A stretch of 64,000 nucleotides of DNA, taken from Amaricoccus macauensis_A (GTDB lineage: Bacteria; Pseudomonadota; Alphaproteobacteria; Rhodobacterales; Rhodobacteraceae). The position numbers and the translations under genes were made by a program. The notes below the pieces were generated by a model that saw only the letters and a list, made by a program, of their open reading frames with translations, had not been told where the DNA came from and did not search any database. The stretch is taken from assembly GCF_049800915.1 (NCBI RefSeq), contig NZ_JBNAFY010000005.1, forward strand, positions 62,001 through 126,000, given 5' to 3'. Below, in pieces: positions 9,479 to 16,892 of this stretch (the first letter of the stretch is position 1; each line of letters opens with the position of its first letter).

Positions 9479-9494
9479 GTGCCCGCACGGGCAC
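9479..9494. repeat. 16-bp GC-rich inverted repeat
   Basis: GTGCCCG and CGGGCAC flank a two-base centre. No T-run follows, so it is not a clear terminator. Function unknown. Confidence 0.3.
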
Positions 9495-9674
9495 ATTGTC
9501 CGAAGGGTCAGGTGGTTTGTGAGGATAGTGACGGTACGGTGGATATGCTGAAGCACAGCCCGAAAGGCTGTTACGAGGCAACCGCGGCATTCGGTGAAAC
9601 CCGAGGGAGGCGACGCTCGCACTGGGCGGACGTGGCATAACGAAAACATGAAGAATGAAACAGGGGTTTCAGCA

Positions 9675-10367
9675 ATGGTGCAGATCAACCAGATCCGGGA
9701 CCGGCGGACGAGTGTCGAACGCATATTCGACTACCTGAACGACGAGATCAATTCGATGCGCCTCAAGCCGGGAGACAGGATCTCGGAGGCGGAAATCGCG
9801 GCCAAGTTCGGCGTTTCGCGGCAACCCGTTCGAGACGCCTTCACGCGCCTCGCCAACCATGATCTGCTCCTAATCCGCCCCCAACGTGCGACAGAGGTCA
9901 AGAAGTTCTCCCCGCGCGACGTGGAAAAATCGCGCTTTGTCCGCGCGGCTGTCGAGGCAGAGATCCTGCGTCGTGCGGCGCGGCGCTGCAGTGTGGCGGG
10001 AGCCGCGCTGCTCGACGATTGTATCGCGGAGCAGCATGAGGTGCTCAAACAGAAGGATTACAAGGCCTTCGGCGCACTCGATTACGCGTTCCACGAAGCA
10101 CTGTGTCACGTGGCCGAGGCGGATTACGCCTTCGAGGTGATCTCGATGGAGAAGGCAAAGGTCGATCGCCTCTGCACGCTGAGCCTCTCACAGGAAGACC
10201 GCATGCCGCTGCTCGTGGAGGATCACGAGGCAATTGTTCGCGCCATCAAGAACGGCGATCCCGAAGCGGCGGTCGATGCGGGCATGTTGCATCTTTCCCG
10301 CCTTGATGCGACGATCGCGCAAGTCTCGAAAACCAACGCAAACTATTTCGAGAACGACCTCGACTGA
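9675..10367 (+). CDS. GntR family transcriptional regulator, FadR/FCD subfamily
   Basis: The start at 9675 is preferred because AGGGG lies eight bases upstream; in-frame ATGs at 9594 and 9648 lack a site. The 230-residue protein has an N-terminal winged helix (RISEAEIAAKFGVSRQPVRD as recognition region) and an all-helical FCD effector domain with metal-ligand-type residues in LDYAFHEALCHVAE and HEAIVRAI. It faces the uronate uptake/degradation operon across the paired palindromes and is its likely repressor. The inducer is probably a uronate catabolite such as KDG or DEH, by analogy only. Confidence 0.85.
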   Translation: MVQINQIRDRRTSVERIFDYLNDEINSMRLKPGDRISEAEIAAKFGVSRQPVRDAFTRLANHDLLLIRPQRATEVKKFSPRDVEKSRFVRAAVEAEILRRAARRCSVAGAALLDDCIAEQHEVLKQKDYKAFGALDYAFHEALCHVAEADYAFEVISMEKAKVDRLCTLSLSQEDRMPLLVEDHEAIVRAIKNGDPEAAVDAGMLHLSRLDATIAQVSKTNANYFENDLD

Positions 10368-10502
10368 TCAGGGTTCTGGGGCGCCCCCCTCTCCCTGCCC
10401 CACCTGCGCGCTCTTAATCTCTCGGTGCGTGCCGGTACACCAACAGGAAGCGTTCGTAGTATTGGATACGGACGGCTTCTCTACTCATTTGATGGAAGAC
10501 CC

Positions 10503-11861
10503 ATGTCTGGTTTCCGCTGCGAAGCGCCCTCGGCCGGCGCCGTGTTTCGTATTGCCTGGCCCCTGACCCTCAAAGCAATCATGCTGCACGGCGTCGTCGT
10601 CATCGACGCCTACCTCGTGTCCCCGCTCGGAGAAACCGCGCTCGCAGCGTTGGGGCTCGCCTCAGCAGTCGCCGGGCTGGTGCTCGGCGCACTTCTGGCC
10701 TTCGCCAATGCAATGCAGATCCGCACCGCCCAGGCGGTCGGCACCGGCGAGATGACCTTTATCCGTTCGGCGTTCGTGTCCGGTCTCGTCACCAGCGGCA
10801 TCGCGGTCAGCATCGGACTTGTTCTGGTCTGGAGTTTCGGGCGCGATCTGCTTGCCGCCGTTGCGCATGATCCGTCCATCGCCGGCGAGGCTTGGCGCTA
10901 CCTGTCGGTCTTTTCCATCGTCCTGGTCATCGAAGCCTTGGGCCAGCCCCTTTCGAGCTACTTCAATGGTAGCGGCGAAACCCGGACGCCATTCCACAGC
11001 TACCTCCTTGCAGTGCCGGTAAATGTCGCGGCTAGCGTAGTGCTGATCCACGGCCATTTGGGCCTGCCCGCGTTCGGCGTCGCCGGGGCCGCCATGGGGT
11101 CGGCCGTCGCCGCGCTCGTGCAGGTAGGATATTTGGGCTTCTGCATTTCCCGCCGTATGGCTGATTTCCGCCGCGCAAGAGGCTGGCAGGGCGGCACATT
11201 CTCCCGCGCGCTATGGCGTCACCTGGCCTTTGCATTGCCGATCGCTGCGACATTCGTCAGCGCGACCGCGGCTACCCATGTCTGCTCGATGATCTATGCC
11301 CGTCTCAGCGTGAACGAATTCGCCGCGCTTACTCTGATCACGCCCTGGGTCATGGTCGTCGGCACGGTCGGCATGTGCTGGGCGCAGGCCACCGGCATCA
11401 TCGTGGCCCAACTCCTCGGTCAGAAAGCCTCGAGTGACATTCTCGATCGCTTTCTCGGTACCGCGTGGAAAGCGGCATTCGTAGCGGCAACGCTCGTTTC
11501 CGCCATCTATGCCGGGGTCTGCCTTGCCTCACCATGGATCTATCCGACCCTGCATCCGGAAACCCGCGCCACGCTGCTGCAATTCCTCCCGATACTCGTC
11601 TTCCTGCCCTTCCCGAAGCAGTCGAATGCGATCTGCGGCAACACGCTGCGCGCGGGCGGGGAAACCATCTATGTCATGAACATATTCGTCTGGGCGCAGT
11701 GGCTCTTCCGCGTGCCGGCGACCGCCCTGCTCGTGCTCTATTTCCATCTGCCCGCGGCCTGGGTGTTCTCTCTCATCCTCATCGAGGAGGTCATCAAGTT
11801 TCCGGCCTTTCACCTGCGGCTCTTCAAGGGGCGCTGGAAAAAGGGCATCGACCCACAATAA
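10503..11861 (+). CDS. MATE family efflux transporter
   Basis: From the ATG at 10503 (GGAAGA just upstream) the protein has 452 residues and about twelve membrane segments in two similar halves. It begins FRIAWPLTLKAIMLHGVVVIDAY without a signal peptide. The pattern of long hydrophobic helices with few charges, and the PLSSYFNGSGETRTPFH segment typical of MATE helix 4-5 loops, support a cation-coupled exporter of the inner membrane. The substrate cannot be read. It converges on the TauE-like gene with a 9-bp gap. Confidence 0.8.
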   Translation: MSGFRCEAPSAGAVFRIAWPLTLKAIMLHGVVVIDAYLVSPLGETALAALGLASAVAGLVLGALLAFANAMQIRTAQAVGTGEMTFIRSAFVSGLVTSGIAVSIGLVLVWSFGRDLLAAVAHDPSIAGEAWRYLSVFSIVLVIEALGQPLSSYFNGSGETRTPFHSYLLAVPVNVAASVVLIHGHLGLPAFGVAGAAMGSAVAALVQVGYLGFCISRRMADFRRARGWQGGTFSRALWRHLAFALPIAATFVSATAATHVCSMIYARLSVNEFAALTLITPWVMVVGTVGMCWAQATGIIVAQLLGQKASSDILDRFLGTAWKAAFVAATLVSAIYAGVCLASPWIYPTLHPETRATLLQFLPILVFLPFPKQSNAICGNTLRAGGETIYVMNIFVWAQWLFRVPATALLVLYFHLPAAWVFSLILIEEVIKFPAFHLRLFKGRWKKGIDPQ

Positions 11862-11870
11862 CTCCGCGCT

Positions 11871-12629
11871 TCAGATGAATTCGAGCCAGACGAGGCGAAT
11901 GGAGAGGATCACGAGAAAGACCATGATCACGCGATCAAAGGTGCGCGCGCTGAACCGCCGCCCGATCCACTCGCCCACAGGCAGCGCCAGGAACATTGGA
12001 ACAAGCGCCGACAGCCCCAGAATGGCAATCTCCGGCGTGAGCAGGCCGTAGTAGGATTGCACCGCCGCCTGCCCCACGCACATCACGGCGAAGAAGCTGG
12101 AAATCGTGTGTATGAACGCCATTCGGGGCATCCGCATCGCATTGAGAAACGTGACCGAGGCCGGCGCCGAGATGCCGGTCGCGCCTTGAAGCACGCCTCC
12201 CGTGAACCCGGCGGGCATGACCAGGGCATGCGCACGTGAGGCTCCGATCTGCACATCCGGACGGGCAAGCCGCAGCACGATGTAGCAGATGATGATCCCC
12301 ACCATTGCAAGCTGCATGACGGTGATCGGCAGCCATACAAGCAGGCTCGTCCCGACGATGGCCCCTGCAACACCCGACGCTGCAAACTTCAGGCCGAAAC
12401 CGCCCTCGATACGGTCGGCGCGGTATTTCCAAACCTGCCAGAAATTGGTCACGGCATTCGGCATCACCATCAGCGCAACGGCGATCCGGACGTCATAGAC
12501 CGCGCTGATGACCGGAATGGCAATGACAGGAAGCCCGGCACCCGTTGCCCCCTTGAGAATGCCGCCGAGAAAGAGCGCAACGAAAACGGCCGCCAATCCC
12601 GCGGGATCGGCAATGGAAAGCTGTTGCAT
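11871..12629 (-). CDS. TauE/SafE family membrane permease
   Basis: The 252-residue integral membrane protein has about eight hydrophobic helices. The repeated glycine-rich motifs GGILKGATGAGLPVIAIPV near the start and GGVLQGATGISAP in the middle mark the two halves of TauE/SafE-type exporters. The family moves sulfite, sulfoacetate and other organic anions. It is transcribed away from a malonyl-CoA synthetase gene, so a small carboxylate is a possible substrate, but this rests only on the neighbour. Confidence 0.85.
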   Translation of the reverse strand: MQQLSIADPAGLAAVFVALFLGGILKGATGAGLPVIAIPVISAVYDVRIAVALMVMPNAVTNFWQVWKYRADRIEGGFGLKFAASGVAGAIVGTSLLVWLPITVMQLAMVGIIICYIVLRLARPDVQIGASRAHALVMPAGFTGGVLQGATGISAPASVTFLNAMRMPRMAFIHTISSFFAVMCVGQAAVQSYYGLLTPEIAILGLSALVPMFLALPVGEWIGRRFSARTFDRVIMVFLVILSIRLVWLEFI

Positions 12630-12826
12630 GGGACCTCAAGGCAATGACCTGCACAATGCGCGCAAGCTGTAGCAAACGTCCGCTCACGGCAATGTACCCG
12701 AATGTATGACTGTGAGGCAGGGAATGCCCCCTGAAATATTGGCTTGGATGTTGGCCCTTGCGCAACGCGTATCACCACGGCTTTCTTGCATTCCGCGCCC
12801 GAGACCTTTCCACAGGAGGCAGCCGA

Positions 12827-14347
12827 ATGACCAATCACCTCTATGACGCCCTGTTCGCGCCGCACCGCGAGACCGACAGCGTTTTTCTGCGCACGGATGA
12901 CGGGAAGGAGATCTCCTATCGCGCTTTCGTAGCGCGCGCAGCACAGATTGCGAACGTGCTGACAGGCAGCGGCGTAGAACCGGGGGACAGGATCGTGGTC
13001 CAGGCACCCAAACATGCCGACATGCTCGCCCTGTACGCTGCGACGGTGCAATGCGGCGCGGTTTTCCTGCCGCTGAACACGGCCTATACCGATGCGGAAT
13101 TGAACTATTTCGTCACCGACGCCGAACCGCGCCTAGTCGTCTGCGACAGCAGGGCAGAAAACCGCCTAAAGACCATCGCGAACGCCGCTGGCGCCGCATT
13201 GCTCACACTCGACCTCAAGGGAACCGGCAGTCTCCAGACCGCTGCCGACAGCGCCCCGAGCCAATTCGAGACCATCCCACGGAAGTCGGGAGACCTCGCT
13301 GCCCTCCTATATACCTCCGGCACCACGGGCCGCTCCAAGGGCGCGATGCTGACCCACGAAAACCTTCTGAGCAACGCACGCACCCTTGTTTCGCACTGGC
13401 GGATCGAACGGGACGATCGGCTGATCCACGCCCTGCCCATCTTTCATACCCATGGCCTCTTCGTTGCGATGAACACGGTGCTTCTCGCGGGCTCGGAAGT
13501 GCTATTCATGGAGAAGTTCGACCTGGAGCGGATCATCACGGCTCTGCCCTCGCACACGCTGATGATGGGCGTCCCGACTTTTTACACCAGACTGCTCTCC
13601 GACCCGCGCCTCGACACGCAGAGATGCGCCAACATGCGGCTCTTCATCTCGGGAAGCGCGCCGCTGCTCGCCGAAACCCACGATGCTTTCGCTGAGCGCA
13701 CGGGCCACCGCATCCTCGAGCGATATGGCATGACCGAGACCAACATGATTACCTCGAACCCCTATGACGGCGAGCGTCGCGCCGGCACCGTCGGCAAGCC
13801 GCTCCAAGGCGTGGAGGTGCGGATCTGCGACGACGAGGGCAACCCGGTGCCGCAAGGCGAGGTCGGCATGATCGAGGTGCGTGGTCCCAATGTCTTCAAG
13901 GGCTACTGGAACATGCCGGAGAAGACCGCCGAAGAGCTTCGCAAATCAGGCTTCTTCATCACCGGAGATCTCGGCCAGTGCAGTGCGGACGGGTATCTCT
14001 CCATCATCGGCCGGGCAAAGGATCTCATAATTACCGGCGGCTACAATGTCTATCCCAAGGAGATCGAGGACGTTCTGAACGCCCTCCCCGGTGTCGAGGA
14101 ATCCGCTGTCTTCGGCGTGCCCGATGCGGATTTCGGCGAGGCCATCGTTGCCGCGATCGTGCCCTCGCCCGGAGGCGCCCCCGAGGAGGAAACACTACGC
14201 GCCGCCATGAGCGACACGCTTGCCCGATTCAAACACCCCCGCCACTTCGTGACCCTCGATGCCCTCCCGCGCAACACCATGGGCAAGGTCCAGAAGGCCC
14301 AGATGCGTGCCGAGTGGAAGGAGCCAGCCTGCGAAGGGACCGATTGA
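12827..14347 (+). CDS. matB: Malonyl-CoA synthetase (malonate-CoA ligase), MatB-like
   Basis: AGGAGG upstream sets the start at 12827 (506 residues). It is an ANL-superfamily adenylate-forming enzyme: P-loop YTSGTTGRSKG at 162-172, the A5 motif RYGMTETNM, a long TSNPYDGERRAGTVGKPL stretch typical of MatB, and hinge/core A8-A10 motifs GRAKDLIITGGYNVYPKEIE and GKVQKAQ. MatB activates malonate to malonyl-CoA with ATP and CoA in the cytoplasm. It is divergent from a TauE/SafE permease with a 197-bp gap. The methylmalonate side activity known in the family cannot be judged here. Confidence 0.85.
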   Translation: MTNHLYDALFAPHRETDSVFLRTDDGKEISYRAFVARAAQIANVLTGSGVEPGDRIVVQAPKHADMLALYAATVQCGAVFLPLNTAYTDAELNYFVTDAEPRLVVCDSRAENRLKTIANAAGAALLTLDLKGTGSLQTAADSAPSQFETIPRKSGDLAALLYTSGTTGRSKGAMLTHENLLSNARTLVSHWRIERDDRLIHALPIFHTHGLFVAMNTVLLAGSEVLFMEKFDLERIITALPSHTLMMGVPTFYTRLLSDPRLDTQRCANMRLFISGSAPLLAETHDAFAERTGHRILERYGMTETNMITSNPYDGERRAGTVGKPLQGVEVRICDDEGNPVPQGEVGMIEVRGPNVFKGYWNMPEKTAEELRKSGFFITGDLGQCSADGYLSIIGRAKDLIITGGYNVYPKEIEDVLNALPGVEESAVFGVPDADFGEAIVAAIVPSPGGAPEEETLRAAMSDTLARFKHPRHFVTLDALPRNTMGKVQKAQMRAEWKEPACEGTD

Positions 14348-14388
14348 CGCCTGCGATAGCCGGCCCCGCATCACGGGCATGGTGCAGA

Positions 14389-15717
14389 TCAGACACCCGC
14401 AAATGTCCGTTCCACCGCACGGGACAGGCGGTCGACCATGCCATCTAGTTCCGCCTCGGTGGCGATGAAGGGCGGTGCCAGCAACACATGGTCTCCCAAC
14501 CGGCCATCCCGCGTACCAGGCATCGGATAGCAGATAAGCCCCTCGGCAAGTGCTGCCTTCTTCAGCTTGCCGGCGAGCCCCAGTTTTGGATTGAACGGGC
14601 GCTTCTCGCTCCGATCCGCGACAAACTCGAGACCGCGAAAGAGACCTCGACCGCGGATATCGCCGACATGTGCATGCTGCGCAAAACGTTCCTGCAACGC
14701 CTGCTCGAGATATGCACCTCTCGCCTGCACCTGCGGGACAAGATCGCGCTCCAGCATTTCCTGCACGACCGCAAGCCCCGCGGCGGCGGCCACCGGATGC
14801 CCGACATAGGTATGCCCATGCTGGAAGAAACCTGACCCTTGGGCGATGGTTTCATAGATCTGTGCCGAACACAGCATCGCGCCAATCGGCTGATAGCCCG
14901 CGCCGAGCCCCTTGGCGATACAAAGGATATTCGGCGCCACACCATCCGCCTCGCAAGCAAAGAGATGCCCGGTTCGGCCCATGCCGCACATCACCTCGTC
15001 AAGGATCAGGAGTACGCCATGCCGGTCACAGATCTCGCGCACCCGCTTGAAGTAGCCGGGAACGGCCGGCACCGCTCCGAGGGTTGCGCCGACCACCGGC
15101 TCGGCGATGAAGGCCATGACCGTCTCCGGGCCAAGCCGCAGGATTTCCGCCTCCAGCTCGTCCGCCACCCTCTCACCGTAGGCTTCCGGGCTTTCGGCAT
15201 CGTTCCGATCGGCATATTCGTAACAGGGCGCGATATGGCTCATCTCGACCAGCAGCGGCGCGAACTGCGCCCGACGCCACGCATTCCCGCCCGCCGACAG
15301 GGCACCCAGTGTATTGCCGTGGTAGCTTTGCCTCCGCGCAATCAGGTGCCGACGCTCCGGTTCGCCCCGTTCGAGATGATACTGCCGCGCCAGCTTGATC
15401 GCCGCCTCCACCGCCTCCGATCCGCCGGAAACGAAATAGACCCGGTCGAGACCGCCCGGCGCATGCTCGACCAGCAGGTCAGCCAGCGCTTCCGCCGGCT
15501 CGGAGGTAAAGAATCCGGTATGGGCGAAGGCGAGCTTGTCAACCTGAGCCTTGATCGCCTCGCGGACACGGTCGTTCGAATGACCGAGACAGGATACTGC
15601 CGCGCCGCCTGACCCGTCGAAGTAGCGCTTGCCCTCTGCGTCAATGAGAAAACATCCGTCTCCGCCCACGGCGGTGGGCAGGTCCGAATGACAGTGGCGT
15701 GGAAACACGTGGCTCAT
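14389..15717 (-). CDS. Class III (omega) aminotransferase
   Basis: This 442-residue PLP enzyme has VSGGSEAVEAAIKLAR (phosphate-binding region), the LILDEVMCGMGRTG motif with the PLP-contacting Asp near 240, and K269 in CIAKGLGAGYQPIG as Schiff-base lysine. Class III enzymes move amino groups of omega- or beta-amino acids and amines to pyruvate or 2-oxoglutarate. Its start overlaps the BKACE stop (ATGA), so it is the last gene of a coupled operon. It could supply a beta-keto acid to BKACE, but the substrate is not readable from sequence. Confidence 0.88.
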   Translation of the reverse strand: MSHVFPRHCHSDLPTAVGGDGCFLIDAEGKRYFDGSGGAAVSCLGHSNDRVREAIKAQVDKLAFAHTGFFTSEPAEALADLLVEHAPGGLDRVYFVSGGSEAVEAAIKLARQYHLERGEPERRHLIARRQSYHGNTLGALSAGGNAWRRAQFAPLLVEMSHIAPCYEYADRNDAESPEAYGERVADELEAEILRLGPETVMAFIAEPVVGATLGAVPAVPGYFKRVREICDRHGVLLILDEVMCGMGRTGHLFACEADGVAPNILCIAKGLGAGYQPIGAMLCSAQIYETIAQGSGFFQHGHTYVGHPVAAAAGLAVVQEMLERDLVPQVQARGAYLEQALQERFAQHAHVGDIRGRGLFRGLEFVADRSEKRPFNPKLGLAGKLKKAALAEGLICYPMPGTRDGRLGDHVLLAPPFIATEAELDGMVDRLSRAVERTFAGV

Positions 15718-16472
15718 GAAAGCCCCCCTTCAAGTTGAGAGCGCAGCGCTGCAATCGAAGCTGCATTGTTGGTATGTGGCCTGCCATCCGGGCCGACGAG
15801 GCTGTTCTCGAAACCCGCCCGCAGCTTGCCACCTTCTAGCGTAGCCGAAACCAGGCAATCATGCTCGGCAGGCCCGAAAGCACAGACCATCCAGTCCGTG
15901 GCATCGGGCATCGCCTCGCGGAACGGGCGGAGATCATCGGGGGTCGAAACCTGTCCCGCCGCGTAACGTCCCAGAACGAAGATCACCCCATCCTGTCCGG
16001 GCCGGACGACACCGCGCCCGCGCCAGTTCCGCAGAAGTGCGACATCGCCTGTGTCATAGAGGATGTGCTGCACTTCGGTGCCCTGCTCGGCGCAGGCAGC
16101 GTAGATGCGCGGCGCCAGATCCATGTCGCGCGCGATCTCACGGATCGAAATTGAGGCCCAACCGGGCGCCACTCCCGTGAGGCAGTCGAGTTGCGCGCCG
16201 ACGTCGAACAGCCCGGCCGCCTCGGTCGTGATCTGAACGCGCATACCAGGAACCTTGAGAGCCAGTTCGCCCAGCGCCTCCCGGTATCGTCCGGCATCCA
16301 GCGAATGAACGCCATCGGCATCGCGCACATGAAGGTGGAGCGCATCCGCGCCCGCAGCGGCGCAATCCGCAGCGCAGTCCACGATTTCGTCGATCGAGAT
16401 CGGCAGAGCAGGATGCTCCGCCTTGCCCCGCCGGGCCCCGTTCGGGGCAACCATGATGAAGGGTCTTTGCAT
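15714..16472 (-). CDS. BKACE (beta-keto acid cleavage enzyme, DUF849 family)
   Basis: This 252-residue TIM-barrel protein carries the zinc motif HLHVRDADG with H46 and H48, and a C-terminal RAGFENSLVGPDG in which E222 should be the third ligand. BKACEs condense a beta-keto acid with acetyl-CoA to give acetoacetate and a new CoA ester. Members act on 3-keto-5-aminohexanoate, dehydrocarnitine and other keto acids. At 252 residues it is shorter than the usual 270-310. It sits between a GNAT gene (3-bp gap) and an aminotransferase gene (4-nt overlap). The substrate is unknown. Confidence 0.85.
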   Translation of the reverse strand: MQRPFIMVAPNGARRGKAEHPALPISIDEIVDCAADCAAAGADALHLHVRDADGVHSLDAGRYREALGELALKVPGMRVQITTEAAGLFDVGAQLDCLTGVAPGWASISIREIARDMDLAPRIYAACAEQGTEVQHILYDTGDVALLRNWRGRGVVRPGQDGVIFVLGRYAAGQVSTPDDLRPFREAMPDATDWMVCAFGPAEHDCLVSATLEGGKLRAGFENSLVGPDGRPHTNNAASIAALRSQLEGGLS

Positions 16473-16475
16473 CGC

Positions 16476-16892
16476 TCAACCCTCGATCCGCGCCACGAAT
16501 TGCAGGCTGAACCCCTCGAACCCGTTCGCCTTGTAAAAGCGATGCGCATCGTGACGCGAGAGCCCGCTGCATAGCCGGATATGATCGCACCCGTCCGCCG
16601 CCAGCCGCTGCGCCTCGGCGAGCAGATCACGTCCGATCCCGCCACCACGAAGCTTTGGCGAAACCACGAGATCATCGATATAGAACGTCCGCCCCCAGCA
16701 CAGATCGTCGCTGATCCGGTAGCCGAGCGCTCCGATCATTGCCTCACCGTCCCAGGCCGCAAGCACGCGGTAGCCTTGGGCTTCGGCCCGCGCAAGCCGC
16801 TCCGTGAATTTCGCCTCATCGAGCGTGCTGCGCAGGATCCTCAGGAGCGGTGCGGCCTCCGCCGCGCACGGGAGAGCGGTAATCCGGATCAT
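16476..16892 (-). CDS. GNAT family N-acetyltransferase
   Basis: The 138-residue protein is a single GNAT domain. The acetyl-CoA-binding motif A reads VVSPKLRGGGIGRDLLAEA (Q/RxxGxG/A pattern), followed by CSGLSRHDAHRFYKANGFE, the usual motif B. It begins within the stop codon of the dehydrogenase-like gene (ATGA) and ends 3 bp before BKACE, so it belongs to that operon. The acceptor is unknown; acetylation of an amino intermediate of the same pathway is plausible. Confidence 0.82.
   Translation of the reverse strand: MIRITALPCAAEAAPLLRILRSTLDEAKFTERLARAEAQGYRVLAAWDGEAMIGALGYRISDDLCWGRTFYIDDLVVSPKLRGGGIGRDLLAEAQRLAADGCDHIRLCSGLSRHDAHRFYKANGFEGFSLQFVARIEG

Larger units (their letters stand above)
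9053..9674. other. Long divergent intergenic region of the uronate locus
   Basis: About 620 bp separate the importer operon (minus) from the GntR regulator (plus). It contains the ACTAGT palindromes at 9151-9185, an ATG at 9233 with a good GGGGAGGG site opening a 135-codon frame of unlikely composition, and a short GC palindrome GTGCCCGCACGGGCAC at 9479-9494. I see no convincing gene. A decayed gene or a long regulator leader are both possible. Confidence 0.4.

Noticed and set aside
9233..9640. 135-codon plus-strand frame upstream of the GntR gene as a gene
   Set aside because: Good ribosome site, but codon use unlike neighbours, no domain, and it overlaps the start region of the GntR frame. 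Kept only as an observation.
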